The position numbers and the translations under genes are program-made. This document shows positions 56,080 to 64,000 of a DNA stretch of 64,000 nt, piece by piece. The notes below the pieces were generated by a model. That model saw nothing but the letters and a program-made list of their open reading frames with translations, had not been told where the DNA came from and did no database searches. The first letter of the stretch is position 1; each line of letters begins with the position of its first letter. This DNA comes from Gardnerella leopoldii (GTDB lineage: Bacteria; Actinomycetota; Actinomycetes; Actinomycetales; Bifidobacteriaceae): NCBI RefSeq assembly GCF_003293675.1, contig NZ_CP029984.1:682043-746042 (forward strand), written 5' to 3'.

Positions 56080-57402
56080 TTATTTTAGCACGGTCATACC
56101 TTCTTCACACGCGTCAACAATTCTTTCTATTAATAAATCGTTGAGCAGCCTACCTTTGCGTGTTGCGATAATGCGATTTTCGTGCAATACTGCCAAATCT
56201 TCCTTACACACTTCGCGTAACACTTTTTGCAAATGTGAATCATCGAACACCTCATTAGTTTCGCGCATTTTTTCGCACAATTGCGAAATATCAAGCCCTT
56301 CTTTAATGCGAAGCCCAAGCATTACCTCTTCAATAAGCGCGTCTTCAGCATTTATACACTCGTAGTTTTGCCACGGCACGTTTCCTGCGTTAATAGCATG
56401 AGCCCAATGTTTTGGGTGCAAAATATCCCATGAGCGAAGGTTATAAAACTCACTTGTATTAGCTAAAGAAGCACTATCATCCATGCTTTGTTTACTAATG
56501 TGATTTGCAGCATTGTAGTGCGAATGTGCTCCAGGACCAATTCCAGCCCAATCAATATTTCGCCAGTAGCCAAGATTATGACGAGACTCAAAACCAGGAC
56601 GCGCCCAATTAGAAATCTCGTACCATTGTAATCCAGCAGAGTTAAAAAGTTCGTCTGCCAACTCGTATTTTGCGGCTTCATCATCATCATTTGGCGCTTG
56701 AATAGTGCCAGCAGCGATTTGACGGCCCATTTTTGTACGCGGCTCTACCGTTAGCGCGTATGCAGAAATATGGTTAACGCCTAGACTTAAAGCCATTTCT
56801 ACCGACTTTCGCCAATCGTCTAAACTCTCCCCCGGAGCTCCATAAATCAAGTCAACGCTTGAACGCAAGCCACATGCGTTTGCTGCGTTTACACCGCGAG
56901 TTACATTTTCTGGAGTATGAGTACGGTCAAGAGTTTTAAGAACATGCGGAACAGCCGATTGCATTCCAAAAGATATTCGAGTAAATCCACCTTCTGCAAG
57001 CGTCTCAATATACTTTTCATCTGCAGTATCCGGATTTGCTTCAGTAGTTATTTCCGCTCCAGTTTTCAATCCCCACAAGTTACGTATTTCTTGCAAAATT
57101 CGCACTAAGTCGCGCGCTTTAAGAACTGTTGGAGTGCCGCCGCCGAAGAAAACAGATTGCGCTTTAGACTCGAAAATCCCGTGATATTCCTGCCATTTTT
57201 TTACGAGTTGCATTTCACGAATCGCAACATCCGCGTACCCTTCGCGACTTGCTCCCTCTCCTAAATCGCGAGCAGTATACGTATTAAAATCGCAATAACC
57301 GCAGCGACGCAAACAAAACGGCACATGCACGTACACTTCAAAAGGCATACTTTTAGTTTGCATAGCTGATTTATTTAATTCAGCATCCAACTCTAAACTC
57401 AT
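56080..57402 (-). CDS. hemW: Radical SAM heme chaperone HemW-like
   Basis: A 440-residue radical SAM protein. The iron-sulfur motif [15 protein letters not shown] holds the three Cys, followed by [10 protein letters not shown] and [14 protein letters not shown]. HemW-type proteins bind heme and help load it into respiratory enzymes; they are often mislabelled as coproporphyrinogen oxidases. Since bifidobacteria have little heme use, the real job here is unclear. Its ATG overlaps the lepA stop (ATGA), the usual coupling. An internal ATG 13 codons later also fits. Confidence 0.9.
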   Translation of the reverse strand: MSLELDAELNKSAMQTKSMPFEVYVHVPFCLRRCGYCDFNTYTARDLGEGASREGYADVAIREMQLVKKWQEYHGIFESKAQSVFFGGGTPTVLKARDLVRILQEIRNLWGLKTGAEITTEANPDTADEKYIETLAEGGFTRISFGMQSAVPHVLKTLDRTHTPENVTRGVNAANACGLRSSVDLIYGAPGESLDDWRKSVEMALSLGVNHISAYALTVEPRTKMGRQIAAGTIQAPNDDDEAAKYELADELFNSAGLQWYEISNWARPGFESRHNLGYWRNIDWAGIGPGAHSHYNAANHISKQSMDDSASLANTSEFYNLRSWDILHPKHWAHAINAGNVPWQNYECINAEDALIEEVMLGLRIKEGLDISQLCEKMRETNEVFDDSHLQKVLREVCKEDLAVLHENRIIATRKGRLLNDLLIERIVDACEEGMTVLK

Positions 57403-59288
57403 CCCTCGGACTTTTGTGCTGCACGAATCTTATCTTTAGTATCGCGATCGTTTGCGCTCTCGTCTGTAGCTAATGCAGCAACAAACGCTTCTTGAGGAAC
57501 TTCAACATGGCCGAGCATCTTCATACGCTTCTTACCAGCCTTCTGCTTTTCGAGAAGCTTACGTTTACGCGTAATATCGCCGCCGTAGCATTTAGCGAGC
57601 ACGTCTTTTCGAAGTGCGCTAATAGTTTCGCGAGCAATAATTCTAGAGCCGATTGCAGCTTGAATTGGGATCTCAAATTGCTGGCGAGGAATAAGTCCAC
57701 GAAGCTTCTTAGTCATCATAACGCCGTAAGAATAAGCCTTATCGCGGTGCACAATTGCGCTAAAAGCGTCAACCTTATCTCCCTGAATAAGAATATCAAC
57801 CTTCACAAGATCCGCAGACTGCTCGCCGTCTTCATGGTAGTCGAGAGAAGCGTAGCCTTTTGTGCGACTTTTAAGCTGATCGAAGAAGTCAAAAACGATT
57901 TCTGCAAGAGGAATCCTGTAATGCATCTCCACGCGGTCGGCACTAATATATTCCATTGTGCCCATTTCTCCGCGATGTTCCTGACACAAATCCATTACAG
58001 CACCAATAAATTCTTTCGGCGTAATAATATCGGCAGCAACCATTGGTTCAATAATGCGCTTAATCTTGCCTTCTGGAAACTCGCTAGGATTCGTTACATG
58101 ATGCTCTTTACCATCTTCGCTAGTAACGTCATAAGTTACGTTAGGAGCAGTGGAAATAAGATCCAAGCCAAACTCTCGGCTTAAACGCTCGGAAACAATC
58201 TCCATATGAAGAAGACCCAAGAATCCGCAACGAAAACCAAAGCCCAACGCAACCGAGGTTTCTGGCTCGTAAATAAGAGCAGCGTCGTTAAGTTTTAGCT
58301 TGTCGAGAGCATCTCGAAGATCCGGGAATTGCGCGTTATCAATTGGGAAAAGACCTGCGTAAACCATAGGTTTAGGATCGCGATAACCATCCAAAGGCTC
58401 AGATGCAGAATTTATAGCGCTGGTAATGGTGTCGCCAACTTTAGATTGACTCACGTCTTTTGCACCTGTAATTACATAGCCTACTTCTCCGGCTCCAAGC
58501 GCCTTAGTTGGAGTCATATCTGGGCTAATAACGCCGATTTCAATAGGATCGTGCGTCATGCCGATTCCCATCATATGCAACTTTTCGCGCGACTTAAGTT
58601 CGCCATCAACCATACGAATATAGGTGACGATTCCGCGATACGAATCGTATACTGAATCAAAAATAAGAGCGCGAGCAGGAGCATCAGGATTTCCGCTTGG
58701 GGCTGGAACTTCCAGCACAATTTGATCAAGTAAGTCTTTAACACCTTCGCCGGTTTTACCAGAAACGCGCAACACGTCCTCCGGCTTGCAACCAATTAAA
58801 CCAGCTATTTCTTCAGCATGCTTATCTGGTTCAGCGCTAGGCAAATCGATTTTGTTAAGAACAGGAATAATCGTTAAATTATGGTCGATTGCCATATAAA
58901 GATTAGAAAGCGTTTGCGCTTCAATGCCTTGGGTTGCATCTACCAACAGCACCGCACCTTCGCATGCTGCCAGCGCGCGCGAAACTTCATAAGTAAAATC
59001 GACGTGTCCAGGAGTATCAATCATTCCAAGCGAATACTCTTTGCCTTCAAAAGTCCAAGGAACGCGAACAGCCTGCGATTTAATAGTAATACCGCGCTCT
59101 TGCTCAATATCCATGCGATCCAAGAAACGGTCTCGCATTTCACGCTCTGGCACGATTCCTGAAAGTTGTAAAATGCGATCTGCTACAGTGGACTTGCCAT
59201 GATCTATATGCGCAATAATGCAGAAATTGCGTATCAACGATTGATCCGTAAATCCTGGCTGGTTATGCGGTGTAATCAAAGCAAGCAT
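57399..59288 (-). CDS. lepA: Elongation factor 4 (LepA)
   Basis: A 629-residue translational GTPase that acts on the ribosome, back-translocating or aiding assembly and initiation. GTPase motifs are [25 protein letters not shown] and the SGKTG loop, followed by the EF-G-like domains and the LepA-specific C-terminal domain ([22 protein letters not shown]). The ending has about 20 extra Asp/Lys-rich residues. It is divergent from rpsT, with 713 bases between them that contain two palindromic elements. Confidence 0.96.
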   Translation of the reverse strand: MLALITPHNQPGFTDQSLIRNFCIIAHIDHGKSTVADRILQLSGIVPEREMRDRFLDRMDIEQERGITIKSQAVRVPWTFEGKEYSLGMIDTPGHVDFTYEVSRALAACEGAVLLVDATQGIEAQTLSNLYMAIDHNLTIIPVLNKIDLPSAEPDKHAEEIAGLIGCKPEDVLRVSGKTGEGVKDLLDQIVLEVPAPSGNPDAPARALIFDSVYDSYRGIVTYIRMVDGELKSREKLHMMGIGMTHDPIEIGVISPDMTPTKALGAGEVGYVITGAKDVSQSKVGDTITSAINSASEPLDGYRDPKPMVYAGLFPIDNAQFPDLRDALDKLKLNDAALIYEPETSVALGFGFRCGFLGLLHMEIVSERLSREFGLDLISTAPNVTYDVTSEDGKEHHVTNPSEFPEGKIKRIIEPMVAADIITPKEFIGAVMDLCQEHRGEMGTMEYISADRVEMHYRIPLAEIVFDFFDQLKSRTKGYASLDYHEDGEQSADLVKVDILIQGDKVDAFSAIVHRDKAYSYGVMMTKKLRGLIPRQQFEIPIQAAIGSRIIARETISALRKDVLAKCYGGDITRKRKLLEKQKAGKKRMKMLGHVEVPQEAFVAALATDESANDRDTKDKIRAAQKSEG

Positions 59289-59502
59289 CTCCTTATTAAA
59301 TACGCGGATAGTATTAAATTGCGTAAGCTACGCAAGTAATTAATCTTACCAACTCTACTACCCTATTTTATAATATAAATCAATATTTTTAGCACTTATT
59401 GAGTTTTGACAATACAAAATAACGCTACGCAAAAAACTAATAGCTTATTTGACTTAATATTCGTCGTTATCAGTTAAGTAAGTATTCACGTGGTAGAGAT
59501 TT

Positions 59503-59707
59503 GAGATTTTTCGCACTGAGCGCGGACGCTCGCGCGGGTAACGCGCTTGCTACGAAACTCGCGTTGGAAGTCCACTGGACTTCCAACCTGAGCGAGTTTC
59601 CGCTCCGAGTTGCCTTCGCGCGCTACGCTTTAAGCGCTCAGGCAGGTCGTCGCGCAGAACCGCAGGCTGCTGATTCGCCAAGCGAAGAAGAAAAATCGAA
59701 AAATCTC
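59503..59707. repeat. Palindromic element B with 11-bp terminal inverted repeats
   Basis: The ends GAGATTTTTCG (59503-59513) and CGAAAAATCTC (59697-59707) are perfect inverted repeats. Inside lie CTGAGCGC/GCGCTCAG (59517-59524, 59634-59641) and the 86-bp core shared with element A, including GAAACTCGC/GCGAGTTTC around a 12-bp-arm palindrome. No target duplication and no open frame of note are seen. It occupies the middle of the 713-base gap between lepA and rpsT. Confidence 0.85.
59552..59637 (+). repeat. 86-bp repeat, copy 2
   Basis: Differs from 55381-55466 at four positions. Two of the four are in the 4-base unpaired spacer of the hairpin (TTAA there, CTGA here). A third, C at 59614 in place of T, is matched by G at 59641 in place of A, so the pair is kept. 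Confidence 0.95.
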
Positions 59708-59742
59708 TGCGATTAACACGGTTATTAAAGATTAAACACGCA

Positions 59743-59883
59743 GAGTTTGGGGGATTTCTCTACGAGCACTAAAAGAGGACTGAGAAGCTACATTCTTTAA
59801 AGAAAGACGAACACACTAAGCTCTTTTAGCAGCCAGAGCGCACGAAGGACGGGACGTGCGAGGAGAGAAATCCCCCAAAACTC
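59743..59883. repeat. Nested palindrome upstream of rpsT
   Basis: A long outer stem GAGTTTGGGGGATTTCTC with GAGAAATCCCCC-AAAACTC closes about 140 bases. Inside are CTAAAAGAG/CTCTTTTAG (59769-59777, 59821-59829), a 12-bp palindrome TTCTTTAAAGAA (59793-59804) and a hairpin CGCACG/CGTGCG (59840-59861). CTCTGCG/CGCAGAG (59705-59745) links it to element B. It looks like a structured RNA or cruciform; function unknown. Confidence 0.7.
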
Positions 59884-60001
59884 GCGCCACATTGAGGAGG
59901 AAATCCCAAAACGAACAATAGAAACGAATAACGTTATCTAATAAGCATGATACACTTACTATTTGTATGTCCTTATATAGCAAACGTCGTTTGGAGTAAC
60001 A

Positions 60002-60262
60002 GTGGCAAACATTAAGTCGCAGAAAAAGCGTGTTCTCACTAACGAGAAAGCACATAAGCGTAACGTAGCAGTAAAGTCTGCTTTGAAGACCGCTATTCGT
60101 GCTACTCGTGAAGCCATCACCGCTGGTGATAAGGCTGCAGCGCAGGCCGCTTTCGCAGTAGCCGCTAAGAAGCTTGACAAGGCTGCAGGTCGTGGCGTGA
60201 TTCATAAGAATCAGGCTGCAAACCGCAAGTCTGGTCTTGCTGTAGCGATTAACGCTCTGTGA
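60002..60262 (+). CDS. rpsT: 30S ribosomal protein S20
   Basis: S20 binds 16S rRNA early in 30S assembly. The 86-residue, very basic protein has the family start [20 protein letters not shown] and the ending [15 protein letters not shown]. It starts with GTG at 60002, with GGAG five bases upstream. It is divergent from lepA, the usual actinobacterial arrangement, but the gap is unusually long because of the palindromic elements. A strong terminator follows. Confidence 0.96.
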   Translation: MANIKSQKKRVLTNEKAHKRNVAVKSALKTAIRATREAITAGDKAAAQAAFAVAAKKLDKAAGRGVIHKNQAANRKSGLAVAINAL

Positions 60263-60301
60263 AGTTTGTGCAGATAACTGCATAACACAGCATGTAAGGA
60301 A

Positions 60302-60338
60302 AATCCCCAGTACCAATCGGTGCTGGGGATTATTTTTA
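60302..60338 (+). terminator. Rho-independent terminator after rpsT
   Basis: AATCCCCAG and CTGGGGATT close a stem with inner ACC/GGT pairing, followed by ATTTTTAT. It lies 40 bases past the stop. Confidence 0.88.
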
Positions 60339-60353
60339 TCATCGTATGCAATA

Positions 60354-61067
60354 TTAGCGGTGACGACGATTATTAATACGACGAATACGAGGACGTCTAA
60401 CCTTAATAGGTTCCGTGCGGTTCATTGCTCCAAATAAAGTTAAATCTAGTTTCACAGACAACAAGCGCATTGCAACAACAAGAACAACAATAAGAACATC
60501 AAGCAATATTTCAACAGTTAAACCAAAGTAACCTGCATGCTTTGCTTTTACAACAAAAACAGTTAATACACATCCAAGAGCAGCAGGTAAAGCATACCAA
60601 TGCTTATCTCGCACAATAACAGGAACTTGGTTCAAAATCATGTCGCGAATCAAACCGCCACCCAAAGCAGTTGCCATTCCTAAAAATACTGAAGCCATAC
60701 CAGACATGTGAAAATCCAAACCTTTTGCTGTGCCATTCACAGCAAACAGACCCAACGCCAAGGCATCAAGCGTAAGCATAAGCCAACGCCATTTATCAAT
60801 CTCAGGGTGAGCAACAGCCACAATAACACCAGAAAGCAGACCTGTAATAACAAAACCACGATCAGCAATACCAACAGGCGGCAATGCTCCAAGCAACACA
60901 TCACGAACAATACCGCCACCCAATGCAGTTATCCAAGACGTAGTAATAATCGCAAAAACATCATAATTCTTACGAATAGCCCACATGCCGCCAACCATGC
61001 CACAACATCCCATAGCAACATACTCAACTATAAGAAAAAAGACGTTATCCCCTAACGCACCTTCCAA
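60354..61067 (-). CDS. TRIC-family (UPF0126) cation channel protein
   Basis: A 238-residue membrane protein with seven helices in two related halves. Each half has the family GGGxxRD motif: TALGGGIVRDVLLG and ATALGGGLIRDMILN. Prokaryotic TRIC proteins form trimeric cation channels; the ion here is unknown. The C-terminus is Arg-rich (PRIRRINNRRHR). The start is uncertain: TTG at 61067 has GAAGGG eight bases upstream and is preferred, but TTG at 61118 is possible. It is convergent with rpsT. Confidence 0.87.
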   Translation of the reverse strand: MEGALGDNVFFLIVEYVAMGCCGMVGGMWAIRKNYDVFAIITTSWITALGGGIVRDVLLGALPPVGIADRGFVITGLLSGVIVAVAHPEIDKWRWLMLTLDALALGLFAVNGTAKGLDFHMSGMASVFLGMATALGGGLIRDMILNQVPVIVRDKHWYALPAALGCVLTVFVVKAKHAGYFGLTVEILLDVLIVVLVVAMRLLSVKLDLTLFGAMNRTEPIKVRRPRIRRINNRRHR

Positions 61068-61106
61068 AGCATTTCCCTTCAAATAAATTCGCCAAAACAC
61101 TACGTG

Positions 61107-61164
61107 TATAACAAACAAACGCGTTGTACTCTATACGATATCTAAATATATAGAGTACAACGCG
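61107..61164 (-). terminator. Long perfect hairpin after ilvE
   Basis: CGCGTTGTACTCTATA and TATAGAGTACAACGCG form a 16-bp perfect stem with a 13-base loop (61120-61164). On the minus strand TTTGTTTGTTAT follows. It would end the ilvE transcript before the TRIC gene. Confidence 0.78.
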
Positions 61165-61209
61165 CCATAAGCAACATTAGATGAGATAATATTAACTAAC
61201 TTATATAAA

Positions 61210-62379
61210 TTAGTCGCAAACTTTCCACATCCAGTTATGCTTATCTTCGACATCACCGAGCTGAATGCCAAGTAACTCATCGCGCAAAGCCTGAGTTAAC
61301 TCACCAACGCCACCATCGGCAACCTTAAGATCGAATTCATCGGACTTAAAACGACCAATTGGCGTAATGATTGCAGCAGTACCGCAAGCAAAGACTTCAG
61401 TAACCTCGCCAGAACGAATATCGTCAAGCAACCCTTGAAGAGGAATCATGGTTTCAACAACCTTATGTCCTGCTTCCTCAGCAAGCTGAATCAAAGAACG
61501 ACGCGTAACGCCAGGAAGAATGCTGCCAGTAAGAGATGGAGTTTCCAAATGGCCATCCTTGTGGAGTGCGAACATATTCATGCCACCAAGCTCTTCCAAA
61601 TATGTCTTAGTTGCAGCATCAACGAAGCACACTTGCTCACAACCATGCTCAATACCCTTGTATTCACCAAGTAAGGAAGCTGCATAATTTCCACCACACT
61701 TAGCAAAACCAGTACCACCAGGACCAGTGCGGAACCACTGATCTTCAACCCAAATGCTAACAGGCTTCAAACCACCCTTGAAGTATGGGCCGGATGGAGA
61801 AGCAATAACACAGTATTCAACTTCGTGAGCTTCGCGCACACCGAGGAACGGCTCGGAAGCAAACATGAATGGACGCATGTAAAGCGTATACTCTCGACGG
61901 CTCGGAACCCATTGCTTGTCTCGCTTTACCAAGGCTGCAACCGATCCAATAAAATCATCAATAGAGAGTTCCGGCAAATACAAACGCTTAGCAGAATTTT
62001 GGAAACGAGCAGCATTAATATCTGGGCGGAAAAGCCAAATAGAGCCGTCGGCGCGCTTATAAGCCTTCAAACCTTCAAAGCACTCCTGAGCATAGTGCAA
62101 CACAGATGCACCTGGATCCATTTTCAATGGACCATAAGGCTCTACACGACGATCAGACCATCCTTCACCTTTAGTCCAAGACATATGAACCATATTGTCG
62201 GAGAAAATCTGACCGAAAGCAGGCTTATCAATAAGTTCGTTGCGTTTTGCATCCGAAACTGGATTATCATTCGGCAGAACTTCAAAGTTGCCAGCCAATT
62301 TGTTCAACAGAGCTGTATCGCTATGATCATAAGACTCATAAGCGTCAGAAAACTCTGGAGCTACTTCTAAATCAGCCAT
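61210..62379 (-). CDS. ilvE: Branched-chain amino acid aminotransferase
   Basis: IlvE exchanges amino groups between Glu and the branched-chain keto acids. The 389-residue fold-type IV enzyme has ECFEGLKAYKRADGS, FRPDINAARFQNSAKRL, the PLP Lys in GFAKCGGNYAASL, EELGGMNMFA and the phosphate-loop region ACGTAAIITPIG. The length fits the actinobacterial type. An AAAAGAGA site precedes the ATG at 62379. It stands alone, with its own terminator downstream. Confidence 0.95.
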   Translation of the reverse strand: MADLEVAPEFSDAYESYDHSDTALLNKLAGNFEVLPNDNPVSDAKRNELIDKPAFGQIFSDNMVHMSWTKGEGWSDRRVEPYGPLKMDPGASVLHYAQECFEGLKAYKRADGSIWLFRPDINAARFQNSAKRLYLPELSIDDFIGSVAALVKRDKQWVPSRREYTLYMRPFMFASEPFLGVREAHEVEYCVIASPSGPYFKGGLKPVSIWVEDQWFRTGPGGTGFAKCGGNYAASLLGEYKGIEHGCEQVCFVDAATKTYLEELGGMNMFALHKDGHLETPSLTGSILPGVTRRSLIQLAEEAGHKVVETMIPLQGLLDDIRSGEVTEVFACGTAAIITPIGRFKSDEFDLKVADGGVGELTQALRDELLGIQLGDVEDKHNWMWKVCD

Positions 62380-62548
62380 TATGTCTCTTTTCTATGTGGA
62401 TTATTTCTACTTGCCTTTTACCGCAATTAACGTATAGATTAATACGATTCTTGTTTTTCGCAAAACTTACACGCCAAAATATCTTAAGAAATATTTCAAA
62501 AAATATGCTTTAAAATAAAAATTATTTAGCAAATTTGTTGATTTTATA

Positions 62549-62584
62549 TGAAAAAAGCCGCATAAGAACTGACTTATGCGGCTT
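62549..62584 (-). terminator. Rho-independent terminator after rplY
   Basis: AAGCCGCATAAG and CTTATGCGGCTT form a perfect 12-bp stem with a 6-base loop. The minus strand continues with TTTTTTCATAT. It lies 75 bases past the rplY stop. I see nothing else in 62380-62658. Confidence 0.9.
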
Positions 62585-62658
62585 AAAATTTTAAACTATT
62601 TTATAAGTTATGAATTATAAGTTAATTAGTAATCAAATACATTAACTTATTTTATAAC

Positions 62659-63285
62659 TTACTTTTCTTCTGCAGCTGGAGCGGCAGCAGGAGCAGCATC
62701 AGCAGCAGCATCAGCAGCTGGAGCAGCAGCTTCGGTTGTAGCAGCATCTTCAGGAACAGTGACGCTCACCACGGATTCTTCGCCATCCATATCGAGCTCA
62801 ACACCCTGAGGAAGCTTGACATCCTTAGCAAACACCTTGGTACCGTCGGTCAAACCATCAACGTTAACAACCAAACGCTCTGGCAAGTTAGCAACGTCTG
62901 CGCGAACCTTGAGCTCCTGGACATCCACGAATGCAACTGCAGCACCCTTTGGAGTGCCTTCAACGAAGACTGGAACTTCAACGTCAATCTTTTCGCCAGC
63001 CTTAACTTCGTAGAAGTCAATGTGTTCTACAATGCGCTTAACAGGGTTACGCTGAACATCCTTAACAACTGCAATGCGAGATTCCTCGCCAAACTTAATA
63101 GTGAACAAAGCATTAGCGTGACGCAAAGCCAAAGTGGTCTCGCGCATTGGAAGAGTAACATGCACTGGTTCAGCACCGCCAGCATAAAGGCTTGCTGGAA
63201 TCAGCTTAGCTACGCGCAAACGACGAGCAACACCCTTACCAAACTCAGTGCGCAATTCGCCTTCAAGAGTAATTTTTGTAGCCAT
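62659..63285 (-). CDS. rplY: 50S ribosomal protein L25/general stress protein Ctc
   Basis: L25 binds 5S rRNA. The 208-residue protein is of the two-domain CTC type: an N-terminal L25 domain with TEFGKGVARRLR and VKDVQRNPVKRIVEHIDF, and a C-terminal beta domain (about 95-175) with GVELDMDGEESVVSVTV. The last 30 residues are an Ala-rich repeat-like tail (AAPAADAAADAAPAAAPAAEE). An AAGGAG site lies before the ATG at 63285. A candidate promoter (TTGCTA-18-TAGAAT, minus strand, about 63450-63480) lies upstream; nothing else is seen in 63286-63600. Confidence 0.93.
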   Translation of the reverse strand: MATKITLEGELRTEFGKGVARRLRVAKLIPASLYAGGAEPVHVTLPMRETTLALRHANALFTIKFGEESRIAVVKDVQRNPVKRIVEHIDFYEVKAGEKIDVEVPVFVEGTPKGAAVAFVDVQELKVRADVANLPERLVVNVDGLTDGTKVFAKDVKLPQGVELDMDGEESVVSVTVPEDAATTEAAAPAADAAADAAPAAAPAAEEK

Positions 63286-63622
63286 ATCGGTCTCCTTATG
63301 GTCTGGATAGTTTAGTTTGTTAATCCAGCTTCAGGCGCACCGACGCGCCGAAAACCATAAGAGGCTATCAGCCCAGTCGATAACGGAACTCTGCCAACAA
63401 ACTAATCACAAGCTAGTGGCATATTCCCTCGCCAAAGCAACTTTGCTATTCTAACGACAGGCTACGACTTATAGCAAATACAAAATTATTACTAATCAAA
63501 TCGAATATAACTGCTACTTGAGCATACAAACGATTATTATAGTTAATAGTATGTAAGTGCATAGCATGATACTATGATGTGCGCTTAATCCGCAAGCCGT
63601 TTGGCATAATGAAGGAGCAAAT

Positions 63623-64000
63623 GTGTCCGTTTTTAATGCACTCCAACAGCAAGCGTTTAATCTTGCCCGTAAAGCATTGCGTATTGGCAGTAACTTCGCG
63701 CACCCAGTCAGTGATGACCGTGCAGGCGGACCAGACTACCTTAATACGGATCAAGAAAACACAAATACTTTACTTTCACAAAAACAACGCCTTCCACACG
63801 TAGAAGAGTGGGGTGCGCAAATGCCAACAACGACGTTTATCGATCCGGAAACAGGCTTGCTGACCACAAAAACCGAAAGCGCAGCACCTCTTGACGATGG
63901 CACAAGCATTTATGACTTATACGCAGATCGTGCAGCACGTATGGGCGACGATCCTCTTTACACTTATAAAGAAAACGATAAGTGGGTCACAAAAACAGCT
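63623..64000 (+). CDS. Second acyl-CoA synthetase/AMP-binding enzyme, N-terminal part only
   Basis: About 126 codons are visible, running off the end of the window. The start is GTG at 63623 with GAAGGAG eight bases upstream. The order (SVFNALQQQAFNLARKALRIG, then a low-complexity stretch, then GTSIYDLYADRAARMGDDPLYTY) matches the N-terminal domain of FadD-type acyl-CoA synthetases such as the one at 3901-5973. No catalytic motif lies within the visible part, so the assignment rests on the N-terminal pattern. Confidence 0.7.
   Translation, partial: MSVFNALQQQAFNLARKALRIGSNFAHPVSDDRAGGPDYLNTDQENTNTLLSQKQRLPHVEEWGAQMPTTTFIDPETGLLTTKTESAAPLDDGTSIYDLYADRAARMGDDPLYTYKENDKWVTKTA

Noticed and set aside
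57492..58184. 230-codon open frame opposite lepA
   Set aside because: Antisense shadow of lepA with no start signal.
59289..60001. tRNA or rRNA fragment in the lepA-rpsT gap
   Set aside because: No TTCRA loop, acceptor stem or known rRNA sequence can be fitted to the palindromes.
59816..60316. 166-codon open frame opposite rpsT and the nested palindrome
   Set aside because: It runs antisense through rpsT and reads the palindrome; the composition is Cys/Leu-rich and unlike a real protein.

Overview
The window looks like a stretch of chromosome from a low-GC member of the Bifidobacteriaceae, most likely Gardnerella or a close relative. This is inferred from gene content and order, not from a database search. 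Supporting features are AT-rich DNA combined with actinobacterial markers (polyphosphate glucokinase, GuaB3, an Rv3235-like protein, a DUF3017 protein next to purH, a PerM/DUF6350-like protein), a Cmk-Der fusion, a fused EcfA-EcfA'-EcfT protein, and the order thrS-pgsA-yebC-ruvC-ruvA-ruvB-yajC. There are 53 supported protein genes, two of them cut by the window edges. I found no tRNA, rRNA, CRISPR array or transposase.

Region by region. 1-3300 holds rpsB-tsf-pyrH-frr on the minus strand, with an extended -10 promoter before rpsB, a hairpin between rpsB and tsf, and a terminator after tsf. 3300-7200 holds an acyl-CoA synthetase, peptide deformylase and an Rv3235-like protein. 7100-13900 is a minus-strand uvrA-uvrC-guaB3 unit with a LexA-type box in the uvrA promoter. 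14000-24700 carries an ABC-F ATPase, a large polytopic membrane protein, an aminotransferase, polyphosphate glucokinase, a GlfT1-like glycosyltransferase, a complete riboflavin uptake system (FMN riboswitch, RibU, fused ECF module) and a YhbY-like RNA-binding protein. 24800-34900 has two membrane-anchored proteins (one a zinc-ribbon/PASTA protein), rarA with a second LexA-type box, a Ski2-like helicase, Cmk-Der and a pseudouridine synthase.

35100-47100 contains an aquaporin-family channel, then minus-strand purine genes (apt, purH) with their PerM- and DUF3017-type neighbours, yajC, the ruv genes (third LexA-like box before ruvA), yebC, a PgsA-like protein and thrS. 47200-51150 is a metal ABC transporter, more likely for manganese or iron than zinc. 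51600-55200 holds an NAD(P)H-hydrate dehydratase, a HAD hydrolase, a LysR regulator and an orphan Panacea-domain protein. 55500-59300 holds lepA-hemW and a small membrane protein. 60000-64000 holds rpsT, a TRIC-family channel, ilvE, rplY and the start of a second acyl-CoA synthetase.

The most unusual non-coding signal is a pair of GC-richer, densely palindromic elements at 55242-55482 and 59503-59707. They share an 86-bp core (82 of 86 identical, same orientation) and bracket the lepA-hemW unit. Where they differ, two of four changes fall in an unpaired spacer, and a third, in the next hairpin, is matched by a compensating change that keeps a base pair. A further nested palindrome lies at 59743-59883, before rpsT. 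These look like an undescribed structured repeat family.

The genes link into a few recognisable programmes: ribosome synthesis, an SOS-linked repair set (uvrA/uvrC, ruvAB, rarA), purine supply, riboflavin import with FMN feedback, and metal import.
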